From Doris montereyensis (taxonomy: Eukaryota; Mollusca; Gastropoda; Nudibranchia; Dorididae), in NCBI GenBank assembly GCA_037039925.1, contig JAXRKP010000462.1:181001-245000 (forward strand): 64,000 nucleotides of DNA, read 5' to 3'. Under the pieces are notes generated by a model, which worked only from the letters and a program-made list of their open reading frames with translations, searched no databases and was not told the origin of the DNA. This document shows positions 45,765 through 58,500 of the stretch, piece after piece. The position numbers and the translations under genes were made by a program. Every line of letters begins with the position of its first letter. Within the stretch, counting starts at the first letter, position 1.

Positions 45765-46022
45765 AGTAGTTCTTTCAAGGCCATTACGGCCCATAGACCC
45801 AGAGCTTATCCTGGTTTCTGTAGCATGAAGTGGAACAGGACGCTAGTCTGACGAGATTTTTCTCCCAAGCTAGTGCTCGAATCCATTTGCACCTGTCTCG
45901 ATTAGGGGAAATGCCTGTTAAACGTCTTTCCTAAAAACACAGCGTCCAACCGATCTAGCTTTGCCATGATTCGAACCTGGGACCCTATGATCGCAACTCC
46001 AGCAGCCGAACCACCCGGGGTC
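45765..46022 (+). mobile_element. SINE family C
   Basis: TCTTTCAAGGCCATTACGGC...AGTGGAACAGGACGCTAG...GCCATGATTCGAACCTGGGA...CCGAACCACCCGGGGT. Confidence 0.7.
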
Positions 46023-46109
46023 CAAATATAATAATAGATGCATTGTATACGAATTCATTGCATTGAGCCGATAAATTAAAAGTAACTTCACAGATAAAAT
46101 GTGAGTTGT

Positions 46110-46275
46110 GAGCAATTTCATTGAAATTTCGCCTGTCCACCAATTGGGGTGATTTCAGGAAGAATAAGAGGAAACAGCAAGATGACAGATAAGTGAAAGA
46201 GTAAATAAAAAAAAAAAAAACGAAAGAGGTAGGACTTACCACTACCAACAGGGCCGACCAACCACCCAGAGTTGT
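46110..46275 (+). mobile_element. SINE-like repeat family B
   Basis: TTTCATTGAAATTTCGCCTG...GGAAACAGCAAGATGACAGA...GGTAGGACTTACCACTACCA...GACCAACCACCCAG. Confidence 0.65.
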
Positions 46276-46279
46276 GAGC

Positions 46280-49160
46280 AAACACACAGGCGCACGCACG
46301 AATGTTCTTATATAACACAGGAATGGCGACGCCAGCGGTAGTAGTAAACCCGAACTACCTCTACTACGTTTTCACGAGCATGCTATATTTTTTTTCCTTA
46401 TTGAGCCTTGGTTTTCACTTACTGTGCTTAAATGGAATCCACCTCAAAATTTCTAATTTTTTAAATCTTCAGCAGCAAATTGATCCCAAAGGATAAGTGA
46501 CAAACGACACAACTCTAAAATTCTTACTGATAGTGACAGTGACAGTGATAGTGATAGTGATAAAGCAGACCCTCACTCACAAGTTGCAGGCATATTACTT
46601 AGCTGCAATCATGCCATGTGACAAGCAAATCTGTCCAGCAGTTTCTGATTCTGAGCAATTTGCAATAATGCAATATACATAATATACTAAACTAACGTGA
46701 CACCCTTGACAACGGAGAAAATTAACACATAAAAATAACTTTTAAAAAAGGAATATATAATGCTTCTGACACATTGCCTTCAAATTCAAATTTCAACACT
46801 TCATTGATCTTTCTGAGAGAAAGGAGTGTTATAATTTGATACAGATAAATATTTCTGAATGTATTAAAACCGTCAATTTCGGAATCAACGATTTTTTTAG
46901 CTTGTGCCATGATGTGATGTCCCTGATTTAACAAAATGTGCGATTGACCCCTGAGCCTTACCTTTCCCTACACCTGAGCTCTTGATCATATTTAGCACAT
47001 GTCAGCAACTCATAATGATTGGTCTACCTAAATATAGGAGACAACCAAAACAGTACCTCCCACTCCCACGGTCTTCGCAGTGCGCCGATAAATAAGGTTA
47101 AGAACGAAGGCGCTTGCGACGTTTAGGTCGCTCTTGGGTTCGAATGGTTAAATGAAATTACAGATATGACATACATATTGAGGCACTCTGGGACAATGAC
47201 AGAATGATGACCAACTATCACTTATAACCAGATTTTATAATAAAACAGACTAAACAAAACTCTGACCCTCACAAAGTTTGAATTGTGGTCCACACAAATG
47301 CATGGTTTTGTCAATGTGAGTGATAACAGTAACAGTAACAGTGAAATAAATAGGATGTTTTTCAACATCTGCATGCAAAGAATGGTGTTCAGAGTTTAAG
47401 GGTGATAAGTTAGAGACAGGGAGAATCATCAAAATGACACGTCTACATAAATATATCATAATAAATATTCAGTGACATTTGACAAGAAAATTGCAAGTTG
47501 ATATTTAACACTGATATCTAAACTACCGCTACAGCCAGTACAGGAAGCCTTCCTACACAAACATCTCCCCCCCCCCCCACCCCACACGCACAAATAGAAT
47601 ATCATCAGTGAAACTGTCTTAACACGCAAGTCCGTGATATGTCGTATATAAGATTTGTTTTTAAAATGATCGAATGCGTGCTTCTTTCGCGTGTCTTTAA
47701 TCAATGAAAACCAAGCGCATTTTACGCACACATGATCTAAATAAAGATTTCCATTTTTCCTCCAAAATGCATAGCATAACACTCGATGATTTATGACCAA
47801 GGATGTAAATGGCAAATGAAAAAAAACCCTGAAAGTTTCTCAAATGTGAAACTTTCAGACACCGAACACCTGCTATATCGTATTTAATCTTACAATTACA
47901 ATAATTGCACCATGCAATGCCATCTTTCTCAACCTTCCTGATATAACTAGAAAAGAATTCATCCTTACAATCTTAAGTTGACAGTCAGAATTTGTTCTTA
48001 GACATATAACTAAGATCAAGATCAATCACATTTATTGGTGAATCCCGATCATTAAACCTAAACTTTGACAGGTCATCCCCAATTTGTTACATTGTCTAGA
48101 TCTACATTCTGTAGCTAGCTTACCTTACTTTAACCTAGATCTAGTTGGTTATTTTGAATATTTGCTTGTTATTAAAATAGTTATAGCTAAATTCTAAATC
48201 AATTCTGATTATATTAACTAGGCTAACTCTAGCTCTACTAAAGTTATTGAAGAAAATGGGTGCGACAAATTCTGGACCTAGTAATCTAAATCTAGTCTCA
48301 TAGTTTCTAGGCCTCTAGATAACAATTAGACTTAGACCTAGATATATCTTATATAGATCTTACTAGATTGAATCCAGATCTATCATAAAATAGCCTGTCT
48401 AGAGTCTAGAAGAATCTAAATAGATAGAAGAATCTAGATCAACAACATGCATGCTTATTTTCAAGATCTCAAATTCTCTGGAACGCCCGAGCAAGCAATA
48501 ATTTTAATCTGTTAACAAGCTAGATCTATTTATACACTGATATACTAACCTAAAAGCTATGGCCTAGGGAAAGCGACTGCTTAGATCTAGGGCTGTTAAG
48601 CTGTCATAATAAAATTAGATCTAGATCTTACAGATCTAGAATCTAGGTCACTTCACTGAGCAGATCGATCTTAATCTTGTCTAGCTCTAGATCTAGATTA
48701 GACCATTAAATCACAATAACCCACAAATAGGACTATAACATAAATCGCAAATAACGCAATATGAAATTTAAAATGACTTAGCTTCGATTTTCCTGGAATA
48801 AAAGAAAGAAAATTCATCGACCGCAGGTCACATTCACAACTGAACCATACGAGTGCATAGAGGTAAGTCAGTGCGTCTCAACATTGTCTAAATTTATCCC
48901 AAAATCCTTTACGCGTAAAGGCTATTTCCACTACAAATGCATTCGTTCGTTCGTTTCTCCTGAGAAATTACGGCACACGGATCTATGTGTCTAGTCAGTG
49001 TCACCGACGATATATTTATACAATTATGGCAGAAATAACAATGTAACAACACCCCCTCCTCCCCTCGCCCCTATGAAAACAAAAAACAAAACCAATACAA
49101 AATAGACATATAAGAAATCTCAAACACAGCACAAGTTAAACATTTCAAAATGAAGTCTGC
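46280..49160. other. intergenic, convergent interval, part 2
   Basis: No gene recognised. Contains a poly-C run near 47566-47580 and the GATCTA-rich patch. Confidence 0.5.
48095..48690. repeat. GATCTA-rich patch downstream of POFUT1
   Basis: Many TAGATCTAGA words dispersed over 600 bp, beginning about 470 bp beyond the POFUT1 stop. Confidence 0.7.
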
Positions 49161-49162
49161 GG

Positions 49163-49346
49163 CTACAACTCATCTCTTTCTTTCTCTCAAAGGCCCAAAC
49201 GAGGACGTCAGATTTCTCACGTCCCTCTCTCTCTTGGTAAATGCAGTGAATGTTGACACACAATTACCAACAAAGTGGTCGGCTCTTCCCAAGATAGCCA
49301 AGTCAAGCAACGGATCTGCTGGTGATTCTTGCATGACGAATGTCAC
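49163..49346 (-). CDS. POFUT1: POFUT1 exon 8 (C-terminus, ER-retention signal)
   Basis: Acceptor ATCTCAG|GTGACA, fed directly by an ATT/ATC microsatellite. Encodes [49 protein letters not shown]. The literal frame ends GPLRERKR at a TGA (49172-49170), but WAFER and then KERDEL-TAG (49165-49163) follow in the other two frames. One T and one A missing from short homopolymers would give the RDEL terminus expected for the family. Confidence 0.9.
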
Positions 49347-49351
49347 CTGAG

Positions 49352-49385
<34 letters not shown>

Positions 49386-49468
49386 TAATAATGATAATAA
49401 TAATAATAATAATGATAATAATGATAACAATAATGATAATAATAATGATAATAATAATAATAATAATG

Positions 49469-49508
<40 letters not shown>

Positions 49509-52500
49509 TAAAGAATGAAAGGGATTATGATATAATGTAAAACAAAGATAAACAAAACTAAAAATAATTTATCCAAAATTCGGGAGCCTATAGATTTCTT
49601 TTTGAGAATATTTCTCCGACTATCACTCAGACGGGCAAAGAATGAAAGGGATTATGATATAATGTGTCTTGGTCAACAAAGCATAAACAAAACAATGCCC
49701 TTCATGCTTTAGAGAGTATTAGATTTCTTGAAGAGCTCCACTATCACCAGACAGTCTCATAGGGCAGTGTGAAATTTAGGTGTAGAAACAAGAGTCCAAG
49801 TCATATGGCTAACATATGGCTCAGAAACATGGAGAACCACAAAATACCCTGGAAAAAATATGATCATTCATAAATAGATGTCTGAGGAGAATTAGCAAAA
49901 TATTCTGGCCTGAAGTTATCTCAAACATTAGTCTCATGGAAAGAAGTGGTTAATAATCAGCTGAAAAAGATTTAAAAAAGAAAAAAATGGAGGTGGATAT
50001 GGCCAACAAAAAGGCCCAGAAACAATAAGGCAGAGCCTAACATGCTACCCACAGGGTAAAATATGAGGTCAGCCATTCATGGAGAATAGAACTGGAGTCT
50101 GAGGAGAATTGGCAAACATGGAAATCTCTGAGGCTGGTTAGGAGAAACAATTGGGGATTATTTGTTGATGGCCTATGCTTCCCAGGTAAAGAAGTGGACA
50201 AGTAATCAGCTGAAAAAGATTTAAAAGAAAAAAAAAGAAGAAGAAGAAGAAGAAGAAGAAGAAGAAGAAGAAGAAGAAGAAGAAGAAGAAGAAGAAGAAG
50301 AAGAAGAAGAAGAAGAAGAAGAAGAAGAAGGAGAAACTTAAAGTCAACATTTTAATAGCGAGGAGAATAAGAATATCTCGCTGAGTGACTTATTATGAGC
50401 AGAAATTCCAGAAGCTCCTAAGGAGAAAATTTAACAAAGAAAGGAGCTTCTATCTAAGAGATTTTAGGAAACCTTTTCTAAGAGATTTTAGGATTCCTTA
50501 TTTAAGTACGGTGATTTCGATGTGTCTTTGATGGGAATAAATGATTTTAAAGTTTACCCTGGCTGCCCTATAAACAGCCAAAGGATCTTGAACATGCACA
50601 GTTTTGTGATCTGCACAGGAGACCTCCTTTCTATCTTTTTATTGTGCACATCTCTGATGCGACTAGGTGTTAATAGAGAAAACTTGTCAACTCGTTGGGC
50701 ACAACCCAAAACACTTTGATTGACAGGCAGATGACACCATTTTTCTGGACCACAGAGTCCCTAAGATTTCAAGAGAATTTTTTTCTTCTGGAAAATTCTA
50801 GGAGTGATATAATTCTTACAATCTGTGGTGTAGCAAAGGATTGGAAGCTCGGCAGCTAGGCCTTTCCTGAAACAGACAGAGATGGTGTCGAGTGGAGAGG
50901 CTCACTGGTGACCTTTGCGCCATCCAGGGACAAGGGTTCAAGTCAAAGTATGTCAGTAGCAATGTACAATGCAAAACACAAATAATGACTTACGTCTTCT
51001 AGATGTTTGACAAACTCTTTTTGTAAATTATTAAAATCTGTGGCAATGAATAGTGTCTTTGCTCCAAGTCTCTCCACTTCTCTCTTCACCTTAAACAAAA
51101 AAAAACAAAGAAGATGATGAACTTCATACACAAAATAACGAGACAGGCACACAGTTAAGACAGTGATGAATACTTCTAAGGACAAGACATAAATATTCAT
51201 GAGCAAAGATGAGACAAACACCAAGGTTTGCTTCATTAAAATTTATCCCATCCACCTTATGCGGTGATTTCAGGGTGAAGTAAGAGAAAACAGCAAGATA
51301 AAAGATAAATGGAAGAGTAAAAAAGAAAGGATTAAACTTAAACGTAAAAAAAAACAATAAAAAATTTGGCAGAGCTGCCAATACAAGGAATATGAGAACA
51401 GTGTTCATGGTCTAAAAAAAAAACCCCCATAATTCTCTGACAGAAAACAGTACTGACATCATTGTCATGCATAGAACAACTAAAACCAGTACGCACCAAT
51501 GTGATTACTCTATACAAGATCTGCATAGGATTATATTACATTATGAATAAGAAAAAGTCATGTAAACGACAGAAGAAAAACACCGAAATCTAGATTAAAT
51601 CTAAAAGAAAAAGAATAAGATCACCCACAATCTACTATACTCCTATGCCTATAGTTCTAGATATACAGTGGAACTTTTCTAATCGGTGATCCGATGAATC
51701 GGGAAATCTGGCCAATCGGGGCGAAACCTCAAAGAACGAAATGTTTTCTATATATTTGGCGTCTTTAAGTGGTACAATTTTTTGCGGGTTTGCATTGATT
51801 ATCATCACCATTTCCCACACACAATTATTGATTCCAACACGCCTTGTTATCCAAATTTGGCTTCCGTGTTAGCAAAACATCAATTGTTACACCTACACTA
51901 GTGTCACACTTGTTATAGATTTCATGTTATGTACATGATGTGGTAAATACCGGTTCACGATGACCGTAAGCCAGACAACCCAGGTGTGAAATCAGGTGCC
52001 GAGCCAGACCTTGTTCATGAACCTAGCAATGGCAGTATGGGTGTTGACACGGAGCGGCGCTTATAAAGCAGACTCGTGCACTGTCATAGTCTTTCATTGC
52101 TCGCTAACTTGTCAATCGCAAGAGTGGACACGCAAGGAGATATAACGATCCACCATGCCTTTTTGATTGCGTGTCTTATCTATCTACTGACCAACAAAGC
52201 TAGACTGTGAGTGACATCATTTATGATGTTTGATCAACTGGTCCTGTGGCTACATTTTGATCAACTGGTCCTGTGGCTCATCTTTGTTTTGATCAACTGG
52301 TCCTGTGGCTACATGTTTGTTTTAATCAACTGGTCCTGTGGCTACATCTTTGTTTTGATCAACTGGTCCTGTGGCTGCATGTTTGTTTTTCCTGATCATC
52401 TTTGTTTTGATCAACTGTCCTGTGGCTGCATGTTGTTTTGATCAATCTGTGGCTACATGTTTGTTTTGGGTCCTGTGGCTACTTGTTTGTTTAGATCAAC

Positions 52501-55500
52501 TGGTCCTGTGGCTACATGCTTGTTTTAATCAACTGGTCCTGTGGCTACTTGTTTGTTTTGATCAACTGGTCCTGTGGCTACATGTGTGTTTTGATCAAAT
52601 GGTCCTGTGGCTACATCTTTGTTTGATCAACTGGTCCTGTGGTTACATGTTTGTTTAGTTCTGTATTTTACCACTCCAGAAGGCTTAGGTACTTCAAACT
52701 TTGGAGGAACAAATAAAATCCCTAGAGGTCCCTGAAATCTGAAACTCATTAATCGGGACAATTTTACAATCCACTGAAAGTTCGATTAGGAGGTTTTCAC
52801 TATATATATACGTATCGCCTACCATTCTAGATTCAGATTAGATAGATACATTATATTATTATATAATCAATGGACAGTAAATATAATGCCTATGATTCTA
52901 GATCTAGAAACAGATCTAGATCTACATTTCTTGTTCTAGAATCTAGATCTTAGAAATCTACATATAAATCTTTAAAATTATTTCTGAAGTAATTAAATTG
53001 GAAATCAAGTGAAATTTCTTGATTTAGAGCTAGATATAGATATCTGAGAAGATCTAGATCTATACTAGATACAGAGACTCTAACTGTAGATTTTTTTACT
53101 AGCTGGATCTAGATCTTAGAATCTAGATTTATATTTTTCGAGTCCTAGATGCTAAATCTAGGCCTAATTAGACTACCTCCTTAGATTTACAAAAGACTCA
53201 AAAATGCTGGCAGAATAACGTTTGATGTTTGAGCATGCACAAAATACTTTGCTGTAAACCACAAATGATAAGAAATTACAACTCCGGCAAAGAACGAAAA
53301 AAAAACAACACTATTGTTCTGTCTTCTTTGGTGGAGGCATCACTTCTTGTCCTTTAGTATTTCGCTAAAGGCTGTTGAACTGCGTTTCTGTGCACTTGTG
53401 CATCGAGTTAATCAGACTCATCATTCGTGAAAATCGGTATTGGCTGTTAAATCAAGCCTGTAACTGCCACAACGTTGATGTGATTGAAAAGCTTTATAAA
53501 TAGTTTGGCAGTCAGAGAATGAGCATTGATAGCAGTCTGCTGTTTTCCAGCCAAATCTATCTCAAAAACAGAATGGTTTGACCAACGTTTTTACTCTGTC
53601 TCACAGTTGAACAGTAAGCTCGACTCACGTTTCTACGTTAGAGTCTTGATCCACGGGTCCATCTCATGGAATAGCCCAGATTGATGGAACCAGCAATGAC
53701 ATTCAAAAAAAAAAAAAAAATTATAAAAGAGGAAACAACAAAACAAAAACACCTTGCTTAGCAGTCACTCAGGCATACCAAGTAATAAGAAAGTCAGAAA
53801 ATGTACATCCGTACTCAGATCCAAAAACCGTAACAAAATACATGAAGCTCACTGATTCATTCCAATTCCAATGGTACCCAAATTCCTATTTATTTTTCCA
53901 GTCTATTCCTATGTATTTTTCTGGTTCTATGTTTCACTGTTTTCCACTGGTGAAATTTTTCATCACTTTCGATAGAAATGCCTCTGTTTGTCTTTACATT
54001 TTGGATGAAATACCCAAATGCCTCACTGTTTGTCTTTACATTTTTTGGATGAAATACCCAAATGCCTCACAGTTTGTCTTTACACTTTTGGGTGAAATAC
54101 CCAAATGCCTCACTCACTGTTTGTCTTTACACTTTTAGGTGAAATACTTGATACTTAAATGCCTCACTGTTTGTCTTTACACTTTTAGGTGAAATACCCA
54201 AATGCCTCACTGTTTGTCTTTACACTTTTGGGTGAAATACCCAAATGCCTCACTGTTTGTCTTTACACTTTTGGGTGAAATACCCAAATGCCTCACTGTT
54301 TGTCTTTACACTTTTAGGTCAAATACCCTGACCTCACTGTTTGTCTTTACATTTTTGGATGTACCCAAATGTCTTTGTCTTCACACTTTTTGGGTGAAAT
54401 ACCCAAATGCCTCACTGTTTGTCTTTACACTTTGGTGAAATACCCAAATGCCTCACTGTTGTCTTTCACTTTTGGGTGAATGTGAAATACCCAAAATGTA
54501 GGATTGGTGAACCTGCACACCTTCCAGAGAGAAATGCTAAAATGAACCGTCCTTCATCTCTTTAATACTTTAACTTATTAACCATAGCAGTAGAAATAAT
54601 GATTTTACTACTTATCTATCATATCAACAGTGAAAGTCATGCAAACCAGTGTATGTCTAAAATAGGTAACACCTTTTTTCCCCCATCACTTTTTTAACAT
54701 TAGGAAGCCTCTATGCTTCGTCTAGTTAGGATTCCGTGACACAAGAACCAATAGAAACCTGTATAATAACCATATGAGCAATCTGTGTGTATCCCTATTG
54801 ATTCTAGTTTTTTTAACACTTGCAAACCGTGTAAGTCTGTGAAAATAGAATAAAAAAGCGCAGCATCATTTTCTTCGATTTTCTCAAAACATCCTAATTT
54901 TGACTTGCACGGTTTACGACTTTCTGATCGATATGCAGTTACTTGTTATCAATCAAGCACCTAGGAGTAGACCTAAATGAATAGTCCAATTACCTGATTA
55001 ACTACAATGTCAGTAGTAGGGAAACACATATCATGGGTGGTGGGTCGAACTGACTTCTTTCTCCCGTGCACTGCTGATTTGGCGAACATGTTTGGGGATG
55101 TCGTCACATGTTCACAGCTTTTTGCTGGAGGAAACAAATAATTTAAGAAAAAAACACAAAGAGAAATAAGTGAAAAAGCTCAATGATATTGGTCTTCATG
55201 AAACATGGAAATCAAATAATGGACATTTCTTTCTCCTTTTAAAAATTATGAAACAGCTCTCTCCTAATTTTAAATATAGATATTGAAAGTTTTTTTGTTT
55301 GATCTCTTCACCTAGGTCACATGCAGAGTCTTGTGTTAAAGGTACAATTCTAAACAGAGAGATTTCCAGTGACATGCATTACAGTTACAGCTTAGCATGT
55401 ACATGTAATGTTTGAAACACACTGTCACAAAGGAACAGTTACATAAATAGCTTAGGCATTTAGCGTTTGTATCCCTCATCTTCTCATAGGCACTTGAATG

Positions 55501-58500
55501 ACAGCCAGGATGACGGCTTTTCTACATGAAAAAGTCTCCATATTGAGGCCTATTTCTAGTGTCAAGCTGGCAACTAAGCGTTAAGTTCCTTCGGTTTCTA
55601 TATCCCTGTTTCTATAATGAAGCGGAACAGGTGAAAATAATCACCTCCTGGCCAGGACACTAGTCTGGCGAGGTTTTAATCCCAAGCTAGCCTAGTGCTT
55701 GTACCCATTTGCATCTGGGTAGGGTGGGAAAATTGTGTTATGTGCCTTTCCCAAGGAACACAACATCGAACCTGGCTTTGCCCCCCCCCCCCCCCCAAAA
55801 AAAAAAAAAGCAAACAAAACAACCCGCAAATAAAACACATTAACTTCACAGTCCTAATATAGACAAATAGCTATTCTAATAGGGTAATAAAACCGTTGTC
55901 AAATAGGAATCTTACAAAATCAGGCCATTTCAAGAAATGAATAGCCAGGAAGGTCTGTGGGTATTTTGTCTTTATAAAATCTTCTGCCTTTTTCTCAAAT
56001 CGTCCGACCACTGGACGTGAGCTTGAAGTCGGGCATGGTATCTAATCATGGGGAAGGCAGCGGGAGCACAGGCAAAAGGCCAAAACAGGAAATTTGGAGC
56101 TTGAGTACCTGAAAGCATGGCGTAATACGGAAGGGTGAAAAATCATTTTTAATCTCAACAGGATGAGCAACATTATGGTGACAGCTTTTGACAGATCTAC
56201 TTTCACTTTGTCAAAAAACAAAGCTACAAACATAAAATTGAAGTCTGGGTGAAATTTTTATATTATTTTATTGTGATCAGATGTATTAATTTGGAGATAC
56301 ATCTGTCATATAGATCTTGATACATTGCCCAGATAAATTGACCAGTTCAATTGTATTATTTTTAGCTCTCATAAAATAATATTATATTTATTAGTCGGTC
56401 CTGGAGAATTTGCAGCAGTAAAGCTACCAGGGACTAATATCCGTCTGAATACATCGCAGTTAAAGATTGCATGATTAACAAACCTGAAAAAAAAAAAAAA
56501 AAAATCGTTTATTTGTCAAGCGCTTATCAAACTCTGTAGACCTAGATATAGACCTAAACAAATTCATGATTAAAGTAAAAAACATAAAAAGCCTGAAAAT
56601 TGTTGAATCAAAACCAGCAGTGTTGTGAGTTTCCCTCATGTGACATTGGTTCAAAAACCCAATGGCTGGCCCCAGGTGGGTTTTTCATAACAATGTACTC
56701 TTAGGAAAAATATGTTACTCCACTTTCCTCTCATTTGACTCAGGTGTGATTGTGAATGACTACTAAGCCCAGCTGTAGACAGAAAGATCTAGAAGCAACG
56801 ACCGTATGGTTGAGAGAGGCTGAGACCTTGCCCCTGAACTACGAAATCTCCTTGACGGAGGCAGACACAACAGAATGAAATGTCGTTGGGTGGGGCATAC
56901 ATGATTTAGAAAGCCACAGATGAGCACCATTGTGAAAAGCTCTCATTTAATACATAGAGGTACAGAAAGAGGTTCGACCTAGAGGCATGCATAAACAAGA
57001 GATGGAAACAGAGATAAAAAGTAGTGGATGTTGTTGGCAGCAACTAGAAACAAATGCGTGAATGAAGACGCCTCTGGAGGGCTACACGCATTCGACCTAT
57101 ATCACTATCTAAAGGACGATGGATATATAAATAACTATCTCATTGCTTACTTGTTCTCCATTCTTCCATACTACGAGGGCTCTGGGTATCTCAAAATAGA
57201 GGACCAAAAATTTCTGATTGATCAAAATCAACTCGAACCAGTCCAAAAAGGTCCAAATGGATTTCCATCTTTTGCATTGCAGCTCTCCCCTTAGCTGAAC
57301 CATGCCGGAGCAGAATAACTGAACACTGTGAAATGAAAAATAAAAAACATGTTATTTTAGTTGATAAGTATTTGAAAAACAAATAGAATGAAAGATAAAA
57401 CTCACAACTATGGGTAATAGTAGAGATTATATTACGGGAACAAAAAGATAAGTATAAAAAAATCAACAACTAAGCAACATCTTGCAATAACATGGACAAA
57501 GATGCAATTATCTGCTGAGCGAAGTCCATCAAAAAGTTCCTCATAGAAGACAAAATGAATTGCTTTATAATATCAGGTAAAAATTTTCAGATCGTTTTCT
57601 TTGTAACCATCATTCAGGTTTTAGCATGAAAGACTATTACTTACAGAAAAAGAAATAATTAGTAAAATAAATAGCTACAATTAGAGTGTTTTACACAAAT
57701 AACTCTTGCAAAGTTTTCTCTGATAACATAATCATAAGCGACAACTTTCATGTTTTATGTCAAAAGCAACAAATCAGGATATGAAATAAATAATCGAAAG
57801 GCTCATAGGAACAAAGACAAGGCAAATACACAGTAATAGACAGAAAATAACTTGGGCCAGACACAGAATCTACCCGTGACCTCGCATCGACACCCATCGC
57901 CTCCCCATGAAAAAGAAGTGCACTATGTGATAAGCCTTGTAACTACAGCAGCTTTGGACGAGCATGAAGGATGCGGGTTCAATTCTGTCTGGTGCCTAAA
58001 GTGGTGTTGTTTTTTTCTGTTTTACCTTCGGATTTAATTAAATTTTTTATTTAACAACAAAAGCAAAAAAAAAAACAAACTACTCCCAACGATTGATGAT
58101 TATTGAACTGTGGTGTCAGTTTAAGATGAATAAATGAAGCAATTGGCCCAAAGGAATGAATTAACACCTTTCCTCTTCCCTCAGGCCACACAGAGGAGGC
58201 TAAAGTCTCCATAAACTCTTCCATGGAGATGACACGATGATAAGCCTTCAATGCCTCTAGTTTGAAGTAATCCTCATATGGAACCATAACCTTAGAAGAA
58301 AATTATAAATAAAACATTAATTAAAATAAACACGCACCATTCAGTTTGTCTTTTCTTTGTACCGGGCATTATTTGTTTGAATGTTTCATTGAAATTTACC
58401 TTGTCCACCATAGCGATGATGGTTGATTTTCTATTCTTTGCATATTTGGGTAGAATGATCATTTATCTACAAGTTTATGGCAGAGAAATGTCCAATGTCC

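Noticed and set aside
49340..49576. Ile/Met and Tyr/His repeat ORFs
   Set aside because: Translations of the TAA/TGA microsatellite next to POFUT1 exon 8.
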